A DNA stretch of 35,579 bases from Spirochaetes bacterium ADurb.Bin218 (GCA_002069965.1 MWCI01000032.1:1-35579); one strand, 5' to 3'; positions 1-8,760 are shown, counted from the first letter of the stretch. The notes: generated from the sequence alone by a model not told the origin. Program-made: numbers and translations.

Positions 1-2
1 TT

Positions 3-1319
3 GATTTAGATGGAGATGCTGTTAATATTATAACGATGCATGCAAGTAAAGGTCTTGAGTATCCAATAGTTTTTTGTCCTTATCTATCTGATATAGGAAA
101 GCTATCTCAGGATTTTTTTGTCTATCACGATCCAGATAATTCTTATAAGCCTGTTATGTTTATAGGAGATTCAAAAGATGGTGGGGATGGTAGATCTCTT
201 GCTGATAAAGAAAGGCTGGCTGAGGATCTGAGGCTTATGTATGTTGCACTGACAAGAGCAAAGTCGCAGTGCAGAATTTATATACTTAACCACAGAGATT
301 TTTATAGATCGGCGTTGGCTTGTCTTTTTGCCTCAGATTGCAGCAAGGAAAAGTTTGATTTTAATCAAATAATAAAAACATTATTCTATATACAAGGAAA
401 GTCAGGTGGATATATAAATTTTTCTTATCTTAGAGAAGATGATATAAGTATAAGATTCACAGCACAGGAAATGGGACCTGAGAACTTGCAATGTAAAATT
501 TTTAATGGAACAATTAAGAAAAATTGGTCTATTCAAAGTTATAGTTCCATTGCCAACCGTTTCAGTGACGAGAAAGGAGAGCCAGATGCAAAAAAATTTT
601 TAGATATTCAAAATAATATTTTCCCATCAGGGACAAAGGCTGGGCTTTGCATTCATGAGATATTTGAGAAACTTGATTTTAACCAGAGAGATGATGTAAC
701 GCTCACTGAGACCATAAGACCTCTGTTGAGAAAATACGGATTTGATGATAAATGGGTAGATTATCTAAAAAATATGTTTATAGCCACAACAGATTGTCCT
801 TTACCAGAGGCGAATATAAGACTTTCATCTATTGATAAATCTCATCGCATCAGCGAACTGGAATTTAATTTCCCACTTAATGGATTTTCATTTTCTGAAT
901 TCAGAAAAATATTTCACAATGCTCCTTCATATTCTGGGATGATTTATAATATACTGTCTGACAATGATGAGACTTTTGCTGGTTTGATGAAAGGATTCAT
1001 AGATTTACTCTTTATGGTAGGGGATAGATATTATATAATTGACTGGAAGTCCAATCTTCTGGAGTTTTATACTCAGGATAATATTGAATCAGAGATGTCC
1101 TTGCATAACTATTATTTGCAGTATCATATATATACACTGGCACTTCATAGATATCTCAAGTGGCGAATGGGAAGTATTTATAGTTATGATAAAAATTTTG
1201 GAGGGGTTTTTTATATATTTGTGCGCGGTATATCTCAAAATGGCAATGGCATATTTTATGATCTGCCAGATAGCTCTGTAATAAATAATATGGATAAACT
1301 TTTCACTGGTGAGTTTTAA
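3..1319 (+). CDS. recB: RecB, C-terminal part (exonuclease V beta subunit), cut by window start
   Basis: This is the C-terminal end of the RecBCD helicase-nuclease beta subunit, which unwinds and degrades DNA from double-strand ends and loads RecA. The frame is open to the left window edge, so the N-terminal helicase core is missing. It begins in late UvrD-family helicase motifs (VNIITMHASKGLEYPIVF, then LMYVALTRAKSQ). The C-terminal PD-(D/E)XK nuclease domain is clear: a histidine in GLCIHEIFEKL, an aspartate in KGFIDLLF, the core DWKSN, and the RecB signature LQYHIYTLALHRYLK. That last block separates RecB from UvrD, PcrA or AddA. The stop is separated by one base from the recD start, so the two genes are co-transcribed; recC is presumably upstream, outside the window. 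Confidence 0.93.
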   Translation, partial: DLDGDAVNIITMHASKGLEYPIVFCPYLSDIGKLSQDFFVYHDPDNSYKPVMFIGDSKDGGDGRSLADKERLAEDLRLMYVALTRAKSQCRIYILNHRDFYRSALACLFASDCSKEKFDFNQIIKTLFYIQGKSGGYINFSYLREDDISIRFTAQEMGPENLQCKIFNGTIKKNWSIQSYSSIANRFSDEKGEPDAKKFLDIQNNIFPSGTKAGLCIHEIFEKLDFNQRDDVTLTETIRPLLRKYGFDDKWVDYLKNMFIATTDCPLPEANIRLSSIDKSHRISELEFNFPLNGFSFSEFRKIFHNAPSYSGMIYNILSDNDETFAGLMKGFIDLLFMVGDRYYIIDWKSNLLEFYTQDNIESEMSLHNYYLQYHIYTLALHRYLKWRMGSIYSYDKNFGGVFYIFVRGISQNGNGIFYDLPDSSVINNMDKLFTGEF

Positions 1320-1320
1320 T

Positions 1321-3144
1321 ATGAGTGCTTTGATTGAAAAAATAAGATCCTCAGAGATTTTTGAAAAGATTGATATATATCTTGCTGATTTTATATATAG
1401 CAATAGTAGAGATAAATCGGATATCATTTATATTCTTGTAGCTTTGCTTTCTTACAGAATAAGGAGAGGTGATATATGCCTTGAGATTGAAAAGATTGCG
1501 GGAAAGGATCTGAATGAGTTACTTGATGAGAGGTTGTCTGATGAAATTATAAAAATCCCTTCTATAAAACAAATACTGTCTGTGCTTAATAAAAGTGAGG
1601 TTGCAGGCTCAATAGCAAAAAGATTCCCTTTAATTTTAGATCTTGATCGAATTTATTTTGAAAAATATTTTTTCTTTGAACATGGGCTTGCAGAGATGAT
1701 TAAAAATAAACTCTCAAATAAAAATCATGCGGCAGATCTGAAAATTAATAAATCGCTTTTTTGCAAATTATTTGCATTTGATAATGAGATAAATTGGCAG
1801 GCTATTGCAGCTATATCATCTTTGAGTTTTAACTTCTCTGTAATATCTGGAGGTCCAGGCACAGGGAAAACCTCCACTGTTTTAAAAATAATAGCACTTA
1901 TGCTTGATCAAAATCATGACTTAAAGATAGCTCTGGCAGCTCCCACAGGTAAGGCTGCTTCAAGATTAAAGGATTCCATTGCATCTCAAATTAAAAGCCT
2001 TGATATAGATGAGACAATTGCCCAAAGGATTCCAACAGAAACCTTTACTATCCATAGGCTGCTTGGAACAAGAATTGGCTCTCATGAATTTATACACAAC
2101 AAGAGCAATCCTCTTGATTATGATGTCATTGTTGTTGATGAGTGTTCTATGGCAGATTTAGCTTTAATGTATAGATTGTTTTCTGCACTAAAAGAAGATT
2201 CAAAGATAATACTTCTTGGAGACAGAGATCAACTGGCCTCTGTTGAGGTAGGTGCTGTCTTTGGAGATATTTGTGATAGAGGAAAAATTCATGGATATAG
2301 CTCTCTTTTTGCTGGTCAAATTTGTTCCCATATAGGTCAGTCATATAAGGATCAAATAGACATTGATGAAAATGCAACAGCTCTTGCAGATGCTTTGACA
2401 ATACTAAAAAAAAGTTACAGATTTGGCAGTGATAGTGGCATAGGAAGGCTTTCCATTGCCGTAAGGAATGGTGATACAAAAGAAATAGAAAACTTAGCCA
2501 GAGAGCATAATCTTGAGGATATATCTATTATAAAATGTGATTATAGTGAAATCAAAAAAATTTATAGGGAGAAGGCTTTAAATTTTACTTTTCATGTTGG
2601 AGCAATTCATGAAGAAATCTTATCGTTTATAAAAGGCTGTTGTATTCTCACTGCCACAAGGGTCGGGATATATGGATTGCAAGCTATGAATAGATTGGCA
2701 GAGAATATTCTTTCAATGGAAAACATCATTGCTCCATGGAACAATTTTTATCCTGGACGACCTATTATGATAACAAGCAATGATTATAATCTTTTGCTTT
2801 TTAATGGAGATATAGGAGTTATTGCCTCTGATGGGCAAGACTTTAAGGCAATTTTTGAAAGGTCAGATGGTTCTGAATTTAAAGTGAGTCCCGCAAGGCT
2901 GCCAGAGCATGAAACAGCTTTTGCAATGACTGTGCATAAAAGTCAGGGTTCGGAGTTTGATGAGGTGATTGTTGTTTTACCAGAGAGTCAAAGCCTGATT
3001 ATGACAAGGGAGCTTTTATATACTGCAATAACAAGAGCAAAGAAAAAAGTTATTATTGCTGCAGATCTAAAAACTATAAAAGAAATGTCTCAAAGGCCTA
3101 TGGAGAGAATGACTGGCTTGAGAGATAGATTGTGGAATCTATAG
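1321..3144 (+). CDS. recD: RecD, exonuclease V alpha subunit (5'-3' SF1 helicase)
   Basis: This is the fast 5'-3' helicase motor of RecBCD. The 607 residues match RecD length. An N-terminal helical region precedes the Walker A motif GGPGTGKTS at about residues 177-185. The Walker B-like VVDECSMADL is near 271, LLGDRDQLASVEVG follows, and the C-terminal 2B/SH3-like segment holds TVHKSQGSEFDEV and LLYTAITRAKKK. I chose ATG 1321 because the Shine-Dalgarno-like GGTGAG (1308-1313) sits seven bases before it; the in-frame GTG at 1309 would overlap that site. The start follows the recB stop by one base. The 3' end overlaps the convergent HEAT-repeat gene by 6 bp, leaving no room for a terminator. 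Confidence 0.93.
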   Translation: MSALIEKIRSSEIFEKIDIYLADFIYSNSRDKSDIIYILVALLSYRIRRGDICLEIEKIAGKDLNELLDERLSDEIIKIPSIKQILSVLNKSEVAGSIAKRFPLILDLDRIYFEKYFFFEHGLAEMIKNKLSNKNHAADLKINKSLFCKLFAFDNEINWQAIAAISSLSFNFSVISGGPGTGKTSTVLKIIALMLDQNHDLKIALAAPTGKAASRLKDSIASQIKSLDIDETIAQRIPTETFTIHRLLGTRIGSHEFIHNKSNPLDYDVIVVDECSMADLALMYRLFSALKEDSKIILLGDRDQLASVEVGAVFGDICDRGKIHGYSSLFAGQICSHIGQSYKDQIDIDENATALADALTILKKSYRFGSDSGIGRLSIAVRNGDTKEIENLAREHNLEDISIIKCDYSEIKKIYREKALNFTFHVGAIHEEILSFIKGCCILTATRVGIYGLQAMNRLAENILSMENIIAPWNNFYPGRPIMITSNDYNLLLFNGDIGVIASDGQDFKAIFERSDGSEFKVSPARLPEHETAFAMTVHKSQGSEFDEVIVVLPESQSLIMTRELLYTAITRAKKKVIIAADLKTIKEMSQRPMERMTGLRDRLWNL

Positions 3145-4443
3145 TGAGACCTTTTGAATGTATTCTCTCAGGTATTCTCTCAATAGCTCTCGCAGGACAG
3201 GATCTTTTTCACTGGAGTATATGTCAAATAAATGAATTATGTCCTTTGAGTTTTTGATGCGCTGCAAAGAAAATAAAGCAGCAGTGCGGACATACCTTGA
3301 GGAGTCATTTTTGAGTTGATTAAGAAGTATTTCTGATTTTTGAGCGTGCCTTAAGTTTCCAAGAGAGTTGCAAGCCTCGGCTCTGATTCTGTAGTCGTTG
3401 TCATTCAGACAGTCAATGAGGGCATTAAAGGCCTGCTCCTTTTCACTTATAACCCCGAGGCAGTATATGGCCTTTATTCTAATATCAAAATTTTTTTCTG
3501 ATTTTGCTATAAAGGTGATTCCAGATATATTGCCGCTTTTGCCAAAGGTGATTATTGAATCAAGGATAGCTTTTTTTATATCGTCATCTTTTTCTGTTTC
3601 AAGCATTTGGGATAAAGTTGCAGCAGCCGAGGAGATTTTTAAAATCCTCAGGGTTTGAATTGATGTCAGAGTGAGTTCTTTATTCCCTTCTTTGATTATG
3701 GACAAAAGTATAGGTGCAGATTGAGTATCTTTAAATAAAGCAATTGCCTCAATAGCTCTTTTTCTTGCCTCTAAGTTTTCATCGCTTTTTGCAATCTGTT
3801 TTATTTTCGTTAAAGACTCTTTGATCTCATTTTCTGTGGCGCACTTTATTGCATATATCCTGACAGATTTATTTTCATCATTAAGGAAGGATATTACAAG
3901 ATTTTTGAATCTTACATCATAGAGGTAGTTTAGAGCCTCTAAAAGATAAATTCTTTCAACAGGATTTTGGCTTTTGCTTAAAATTAAGAGCTTTGGCAGA
4001 ATTCGGTCGTTCCCTTCTTTTTTGAGGAGCGATGCAGCTTTTTGTCTAACCTCAGTTGATGGTGAGATAAGTTTATCAGCTATATGGAGAGTAAAAATTT
4101 TCTCAGTATGTAGATATTCAAGAAGATCTATTTCAATTTTGGAGTTGTTGGTTTTGCTAAGTATTTCTATCCATGTACCTGCGATCTCTGTTGATGGATA
4201 AAGTTTTAGAGTTTCGATAATTCTCATTCTCACGAGAGAATCGTCATCATCGAGATATTCATCTCTCAGAAGAGATGGAATGTCTTCTGGATGATTTTCT
4301 TTTATATAAGAAAGAGCTTCTTCATAAGCAGGAGATTTGCCTTTTATTATTGCTTTAATAATCTTCTTTTGCTCCATGGCAAAGGAAGAAAGGCTCCCCG
4401 TAGCAATTAAAAATAGGGCTATTACTAATTTCGATAGCTTCAA
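3139..4443 (-). CDS. Exported HEAT-repeat protein
   Basis: A 434-residue protein of unknown specific role. The N-terminus is a classic signal peptide (positively charged MKLSK, hydrophobic core, SLSSFA cleavage region), so it is probably periplasmic. The rest is a tandem array of about 35-residue alpha-helical HEAT/PBS-lyase-like repeats, recognisable by recurring units such as EVRQKAASLL, SVRIYAIKCA, RIRAEACNSLGNL and YVRTAALFSLQRI. Such repeats form a curved superhelix for protein binding and carry no catalytic residues, so scaffold or chaperone roles are possible but not shown. The start lies 2 bp after the stop of the upstream TetR regulator, so the two form an operon. The family assignment is secure; the function is unknown. 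Confidence 0.82.
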   Translation of the reverse strand: MKLSKLVIALFLIATGSLSSFAMEQKKIIKAIIKGKSPAYEEALSYIKENHPEDIPSLLRDEYLDDDDSLVRMRIIETLKLYPSTEIAGTWIEILSKTNNSKIEIDLLEYLHTEKIFTLHIADKLISPSTEVRQKAASLLKKEGNDRILPKLLILSKSQNPVERIYLLEALNYLYDVRFKNLVISFLNDENKSVRIYAIKCATENEIKESLTKIKQIAKSDENLEARKRAIEAIALFKDTQSAPILLSIIKEGNKELTLTSIQTLRILKISSAAATLSQMLETEKDDDIKKAILDSIITFGKSGNISGITFIAKSEKNFDIRIKAIYCLGVISEKEQAFNALIDCLNDNDYRIRAEACNSLGNLRHAQKSEILLNQLKNDSSRYVRTAALFSLQRIKNSKDIIHLFDIYSSEKDPVLRELLREYLREYIQKVSL

Positions 4444-4445
4444 TT

Positions 4446-5054
4446 TTATTCGTAAACTCCATGAAGATATGTTATTGCAATAGCCTTGGTTATGGTTTTG
4501 TCAAGGGAAGTTTGATTTTTTTTGATAAATTGATACATTATCATCATGATTGCACCTACAAGCATTGATGCAGCAACAGATGGCTCAATATCTCTTTTGT
4601 AAACTCCGAATTTTTTTAAGGTTTCAATCTCCTTTGAAATTATTTCAATGACCCGTGCAATAAAAACAGAAACCTTGTCAGATACCTCATCATCAATACC
4701 GGAAATGTCTCTGTATATTAATTTGATAACAATTGGCTCATTTGATAAAATGGAAAGGCAGGCTGCTATTCTGTTATCGACAAAATCTATAATCTTATTG
4801 CTATCTGCCTTTTTATCCAGAAAGTCTTTAAGATCATCTGGATCAAGAACCTCTTCAATATCATCACAGACGTTTTCAAGAATTGCATATAAGATTTCTT
4901 TTTTATTGCTGAAGTATTGATATACAGTTCCTCTTGCAATATCAAGATGATCACAGATCTGCCCAATGTGAGTGCTCTGGAAGCCCTTTGTTAGAAACAT
5001 TTCTTTGGCAGTATCTATTATTTGTTGCTTCCTTTTTTCGCCTTTAGGTGGCAT
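4446..5054 (-). CDS. TetR/AcrR-family transcriptional regulator
   Basis: A 202-residue TetR-type repressor. The N-terminal DNA-binding domain is textbook: KRKQQIIDTAKEMFLTKGF, then the recognition part DIARGTVYQYFSNKKEILYAI at roughly residues 38-58. The C-terminal helical ligand domain has no recognisable ligand class. The ribosome-binding site GAGGT lies eight bases before the ATG. The gene is first in an operon with the exported HEAT-repeat protein, two bases downstream, which suggests it controls its own operon or an envelope function. Upstream, between 5080 and 5092, TTGTAT occurs twice with a five-base spacer, a possible operator or part of the promoter; this is only suggestive in such AT-rich DNA. 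Confidence 0.9.
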   Translation of the reverse strand: MPPKGEKRKQQIIDTAKEMFLTKGFQSTHIGQICDHLDIARGTVYQYFSNKKEILYAILENVCDDIEEVLDPDDLKDFLDKKADSNKIIDFVDNRIAACLSILSNEPIVIKLIYRDISGIDDEVSDKVSVFIARVIEIISKEIETLKKFGVYKRDIEPSVAASMLVGAIMMIMYQFIKKNQTSLDKTITKAIAITYLHGVYE

Positions 5055-5117
5055 TGGTTTTACCTCATAGATTGTATAATTATTGTATTCAAATTTGTGC
5101 TTTTAAAGAGATTAAAC

Positions 5118-5249
5118 CTATATTTTACGTCCCTTTGTATTTTTATTGCCCATGGATCTAAGCCTTTCAAGCTCTTCTCTTATGGGGATCAAGGCTTCAT
5201 TTAATTCCTGAATCATCTGTTCTGCTTTGTCCTGTAATTCCTTGCTCAT
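5118..5249 (-). CDS. Possible small charged coiled-coil protein (43 aa)
   Basis: An uninterrupted 43-codon frame from ATG 5249 to TAG 5118. The start is preceded by an AAGGTG ribosome-binding site four bases away. The product is one long charged amphipathic helix (units such as LQDKAEQMIQELNEAL and IREELERLRSM) followed by a basic tail ending in KGRKI. The heptad-like pattern and acidic/basic content look like protein rather than random AT-rich translation. It lies 63 bp upstream of the tetR start on the same strand and could be the first gene of that unit. I do not recognise a family. Confidence is moderate because short frames occur by chance. Confidence 0.5.
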   Translation of the reverse strand: MSKELQDKAEQMIQELNEALIPIREELERLRSMGNKNTKGRKI

Positions 5250-5456
5250 ATACACCTTTATTTTGATAGAACCAGCAAATTTATTATTTATATAACATTA
5301 TCGTAAAAATAATGGAAATACAGGAATTTTTTATTATCTATATAATTTAAAATAAATAATGTGTTTTTATTTTTTAAAAAAATAAAATTTTATTCTTAAA
5401 GGTCAATAAATTTTTTGGGGTATTTGAAAAAATGGAGCGTTTTGTGGAGCTTAGAA
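5250..5456. other. AT-rich intergenic stretch, no gene seen
   Basis: About 200 bases of very AT-rich DNA between the 43-aa frame and the 3' end of the 90-aa gene. I see no reading frame with a credible ribosome-binding site. It probably carries the promoter for the leftward 43-aa/tetR/HEAT unit, but AT content makes any individual -10 call meaningless. Confidence 0.5.
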
Positions 5457-5492
5457 GGTTAACAGGAAAGTCCTCAGGCCATCCTGTTAACC
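5457..5492 (-). repeat. Perfect 11-bp inverted repeat at the 3' end of the 90-aa gene
   Basis: GGTTAACAGGA (5457-5467) and TCCTGTTAACC (5482-5492) are exact reverse complements around a 14-base loop. The hairpin spans the stop codon of the leftward 90-aa gene. No run of T follows on the minus strand, so it is not a standard intrinsic terminator; it may stabilise the transcript end or act in a factor-dependent way. Confidence 0.7.
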
Positions 5493-5746
5493 AATTTTCC
5501 GGTTGCCTCACTTTCCGGTTTTAGCTTTATTTCTGAGCCTATGAGCATAAATAGAAAATTCTTGATCTCATTTATATCCATAGTTGTTTCTTCAAGGATT
5601 TCCCTTTTAAGCTCTATTTCTTTCTGGCTTATATTTAGATCATTCTTTGTTGCAGGAGTAGCGATAATAACATCCCTTCCTCCCTGGGCAGATCCTCTGC
5701 TTGCAATTAAGTCCGGAAAGTAGTTGTTATTCAAGTTGATATTCAT
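5474..5746 (-). CDS. Hypothetical 90-aa protein
   Basis: I do not recognise this protein. The start at ATG 5746 is fixed by a strong AAGGAGG site eight bases upstream; a further in-frame ATG at 5767 would put this site inside the coding region. The N-terminal half is polar and low in structure (MNINLNNNYFPDL, then GSAQGGRD). The C-terminal half looks helical, with a conserved-looking core MDINEIKNFLFMLIGSEIKL. It has no signal peptide, membrane segment or cysteines. It is transcribed away from tldD. The small size and the disordered-then-helical plan resemble anti-sigma factors or export substrates, but I have no motif for either. Confidence 0.65.
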   Translation of the reverse strand: MNINLNNNYFPDLIASRGSAQGGRDVIIATPATKNDLNISQKEIELKREILEETTMDINEIKNFLFMLIGSEIKLKPESEATGKLVNRMA

Positions 5747-6063
5747 CTCATGAACCTCCTTGTTCATGTTTTGCTATAATATCGGTAACTTTTTAAATAT
5801 TGATAAGATTTTTTTGTAAATTTTCACTAATTATTCCTAAATATAATTTTTAGTGTAAAATTAAGAAAATATTATCTCCGCCGCATTCGGGGGTGGGGAT
5901 AATAGAGTATTTTTATTTTAAAAAAGTTAAGGGGTAAATACTGGTAAATTTTTGAATTTGAATATAGGAGTCAAATATAGCACTTAGGTATTTTTTTAAA
6001 TCTTGACATTGGGAGTTAATTTTTTAATCATTTGTTAAGCATTTAGCTATTTTAGAGGTTTTT
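5747..6063. other. Divergent intergenic region upstream of tldD
   Basis: This 317-bp stretch separates the leftward 90-aa gene from tldD. It holds the hairpin motif at 5871-5903 and a good -35 hexamer TTGACA at 6003-6008, but only a weak -10 (around 6025-6031) follows it. No reading frame of note is present. Confidence 0.5.
5871..5903 (+). repeat. Hairpin motif, copy 1 (TATCYCCGCYGCWTTCG family)
   Basis: Bases 5871-5882 pair with 5892-5903 over 12 bp, including two G-T wobbles, leaving a nine-base loop. Its 5' half (5873-5889) matches 14 of 17 bases of the element at 35045-35061. It is GC-rich in an otherwise AT-rich region, 161 bp upstream of tldD and 125 bp upstream of the divergent 90-aa gene. 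It could be a structured RNA leader, a protein-binding palindrome or a dispersed palindromic repeat; strand is nominal. Confidence 0.6.
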
Positions 6064-7446
6064 ATGTCACAATTGGAAGAAATTGCTTCGGGGTTGAGCC
6101 TTTTGCTGCAAAATTTAAAGTGCGATTTTGCAGAAATCAGGTTAACTCAAGGTGTTGGTCAGTCTATATCTCTGGCAATGGATCAGGTGGATTCCATCTC
6201 CTCTGGAGAAGTTGTTGGAGGTTCTGTGAGAGTTTTGAAAAATGGATCATGGGGATTTGTAACATTCAACGATCTTTCTAATATAGAGAGCTTTGTAAAA
6301 AGCGCAATGGATTGTGCCTCCTTAAGCCCTTCAGGTAAGTCCGGGGTTGCAAAATACAGTGCTTCTGTAAAAAATTTTTCAACACCCTTTGTGGAAGATC
6401 TAAAATCAATTTCTTTTGAAGAGAAGTTTGAGATTATTTCTAAATATAATGATATAATAAAAAATTCTCCAAAGATACAGACCACGAAGTCTATCTACAG
6501 AGAGTCCACTGGCAAATATATTTACCTGAACAGTGAAGGGACGCAGCTTTCTTATGATAGAATGCACTGTGGAATATCATTGACTGCTGTTGCAAAAGAT
6601 GGAACAATTATACAACCCTTTCATGATTCAATCTCTGGATATGGTGGATTTGAAATCGTCCGTCATCGTGAGGCTATGGCAGAGAGGGTTATCAAAATTG
6701 CCATTGATATGCTTGAAGCAGAGCCTCTTGCTGGAGGAGTTTATAATATAATTGCAGATCCGAGGTTAAGTGGAGTTTTTATTCATGAGGCCTTTGGGCA
6801 TCTATCCGAGGCAGATTTTGTCTATGAGAATGAGTCCATGAGAAAGCAAATGGTTCTGGGCAGAGAGTTTGCCTTGCCAGATTTCACAGTTGTAGATGAT
6901 GGAGGAATTGAATCTTTATCTGGATATATCCCTTTTGATGATGAGGGAATTGCACCTCAAAAAACCTACCTGATAAAAAATGGAATACTGACAGGCAGGC
7001 TCCATTCAAGGGAAACAGCCTTTAAGATGAATGAAGAGACTACAGGCAATGGACGAGCAATAGGTGTTATGCGCCAGCCAATAGTGCGAATGACCAATAC
7101 ATATATAGAAAATGGACCTTATCAGAAAGATGATCTCTTTGCAGCTATGGATGATGGCATATATGCCCTTGATGTTATAGGAGGCCAGACAAATCTTGAG
7201 ATGTTTACCTTTACAGCAGGTTATGGTTACAGAGTAAAAAATGGCAAGCTTGGGAAGATGTTTCGAGATGTTGTCCTTTCGGGAAATGTTTTTACCACTT
7301 TAAAAAATATTTCAATGATTGCAAATGATCGGCAGATGTTTGGAGGCCTTGGAGGATGCGGAAAAGGGGGTCAGAGCCCATTACCTGTCTCTTACGGTGG
7401 ACCTCATGTTTTTATAAAAGATGTTTTGATTGGTGGAAAACAATGA
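6064..7446 (+). CDS. tldD: TldD, metalloprotease subunit of the TldD/TldE protease
   Basis: TldD is the catalytic half of a heterodimeric metalloprotease that cleaves unfolded or small modified peptides, known for microcin B17 maturation and CcdA turnover. The 460 residues are normal for the family. The zinc site HEAFGH occupies residues 241-246 in the conserved setting FIHEAFGHLSEAD. The C-terminal glycine-rich signature around GGLGGCGKGGQSPLPVSYGG is also characteristic. A ribosome-binding site TAGAGGT lies five bases before ATG 6064. The stop overlaps the start of its partner in an ATGA, giving translational coupling suited to a 1:1 heterodimer. No microcin-like precursor gene is visible nearby. 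Confidence 0.95.
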   Translation: MSQLEEIASGLSLLLQNLKCDFAEIRLTQGVGQSISLAMDQVDSISSGEVVGGSVRVLKNGSWGFVTFNDLSNIESFVKSAMDCASLSPSGKSGVAKYSASVKNFSTPFVEDLKSISFEEKFEIISKYNDIIKNSPKIQTTKSIYRESTGKYIYLNSEGTQLSYDRMHCGISLTAVAKDGTIIQPFHDSISGYGGFEIVRHREAMAERVIKIAIDMLEAEPLAGGVYNIIADPRLSGVFIHEAFGHLSEADFVYENESMRKQMVLGREFALPDFTVVDDGGIESLSGYIPFDDEGIAPQKTYLIKNGILTGRLHSRETAFKMNEETTGNGRAIGVMRQPIVRMTNTYIENGPYQKDDLFAAMDDGIYALDVIGGQTNLEMFTFTAGYGYRVKNGKLGKMFRDVVLSGNVFTTLKNISMIANDRQMFGGLGGCGKGGQSPLPVSYGGPHVFIKDVLIGGKQ

Positions 7447-8759
7447 AAGAAATAAAAGATATACTCGATCCAGAAAATATAAAATCCTTTGTCCCTGGAA
7501 ACTACAGGTGGTTTGATGTTTTATATGTCTCTGGTCAGAGCACGCCCATAAGCTTTAAGAACAATCGACTGCATTCCATAAACCAGAGTCAATCATCGGG
7601 AATTGGCGTTAGAATCAATCGTGATGGGAAAACAGGTTTTTCTTACACAAATAATTTGCAACATGTTAAAGAGACTTTTATTAGAGCCTATGAAATTTCG
7701 CGCTATTGCGAGGAGGAGGGATTTGATCTTCCAGGGGATACAAAGGTTTTATTTGAGCCCTTTAATCCAGAGATAGATAATTTTGATCCCCTGATGGAGA
7801 TAGAACAGGCCAGGGAGTTTATAGCTTCCATGGAAAAGGATTTTAATGATATTTCTATTGATATAGGAATAAATGCTGCAAAGGGGTTTGTGCACCTTGT
7901 AAATTCCAATGGCCTATCGCTGTCTTACAGGGATTCATATTACTCCGCCTCAATATCCACAACTCTTATTCTTGATAAGGGAGTGAGACTTGATTTATGG
8001 GATAGCAAGTCAGAGTTAAGGCCAGTGAGATGGGATGAACTGAGGCTAAAACTTACAGATAAAATAAAAAGGGCAATCACTATTGAGAAAATATCAAGTG
8101 GCCTCTATCCTGTGATTTTCCCCCCTCAGGCCTTCGGGAGTTTACTTGGGATAGTCCTTTCAGGACTCAATGGCGTTGCAATATGGAAGGGGATATCTCC
8201 CTTTTGTGGAAAAATAGGGGAAAAGCTTTTTGCTAATCGCCTGACAGTCTATGATGATCCCTTTATTGAAGGTTCACCTTTCCAGATCCCCTTTGATGCT
8301 GAGGGACTTTCTGTAAGCAGAAAAAAACTCATAAATGAAGGGGTTGTGGAGAGATTTATAACTGATCTTAAATATGGCGAAAGGCTGGGGGTAGGTTCAA
8401 CAGGTAATGCCTCCAGGGGCTATTCATCTATACCTTCGCCATCTTTTAATGGGATTGTTGTTGAGCCAGGGGATGAGCCTTTTGAATCACTAATTAAGGG
8501 TATAAAAAGAGGAATTATTGCAGAGCAGTTTATAGGACTGGGGCAGTCCAATACCTTACTTGGTGATTTTTCTGCTAATTTAGATCTTGCCTATCTTGTT
8601 GAAGATGGGGAGATAAAGGGGAGAGTAAAGGACTGTATGATCTCTGGCAATATCATAGATTTGCTTAAGGGAGAGTTCTATTTATCCAGTGACAGAGAAA
8701 GGAAGGGATCTTCTCTGTTGACCTATGCAATGTTCCCAGCAATTAATATAGTAGCCTGA
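7443..8759 (+). CDS. pmbA: PmbA/TldE, partner subunit of the TldD/TldE protease
   Basis: PmbA is the non-catalytic partner of TldD; it shares the fold but lacks HExxxH, and none is present here. The true start is ATG 7443, which overlaps the tldD stop as ATGA and follows a GGTGG site, giving 438 residues. Upstream in-frame codons from 7356 only re-read tldD in another frame. Family features include an early NRLHSINQSQSSGIGVRI block, the mid-protein GLYPVIFPPQAFGSLLG, and a C-terminal LGDFSANLDLAYLVEDGEI block typical of PmbA. The gene ends one base before the convergent holA stop. Confidence 0.93.
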   Translation: MKEIKDILDPENIKSFVPGNYRWFDVLYVSGQSTPISFKNNRLHSINQSQSSGIGVRINRDGKTGFSYTNNLQHVKETFIRAYEISRYCEEEGFDLPGDTKVLFEPFNPEIDNFDPLMEIEQAREFIASMEKDFNDISIDIGINAAKGFVHLVNSNGLSLSYRDSYYSASISTTLILDKGVRLDLWDSKSELRPVRWDELRLKLTDKIKRAITIEKISSGLYPVIFPPQAFGSLLGIVLSGLNGVAIWKGISPFCGKIGEKLFANRLTVYDDPFIEGSPFQIPFDAEGLSVSRKKLINEGVVERFITDLKYGERLGVGSTGNASRGYSSIPSPSFNGIVVEPGDEPFESLIKGIKRGIIAEQFIGLGQSNTLLGDFSANLDLAYLVEDGEIKGRVKDCMISGNIIDLLKGEFYLSSDRERKGSSLLTYAMFPAINIVA

Positions 8760-8760
8760 G

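Noticed and set aside
1089-1427. Minus-strand frame of 112 codons across the recB-recD junction
   Set aside because: Fully antisense to two clearly conserved genes, no ribosome-binding site, low-complexity isoleucine-rich translation.
5457-5492. Inverted repeat as an intrinsic terminator
   Set aside because: No T-run on the minus strand after the stem; listed only as an inverted repeat.
5871-5903. Terminator for an upstream transcript
   Set aside because: It lies between divergently transcribed genes, so no transcript would end there; a leader or binding-site role fits better.
7356-7442. N-terminal extension of pmbA
   Set aside because: It re-reads the conserved tldD C-terminus in another frame; the ATGA start at 7443 has a ribosome-binding site.
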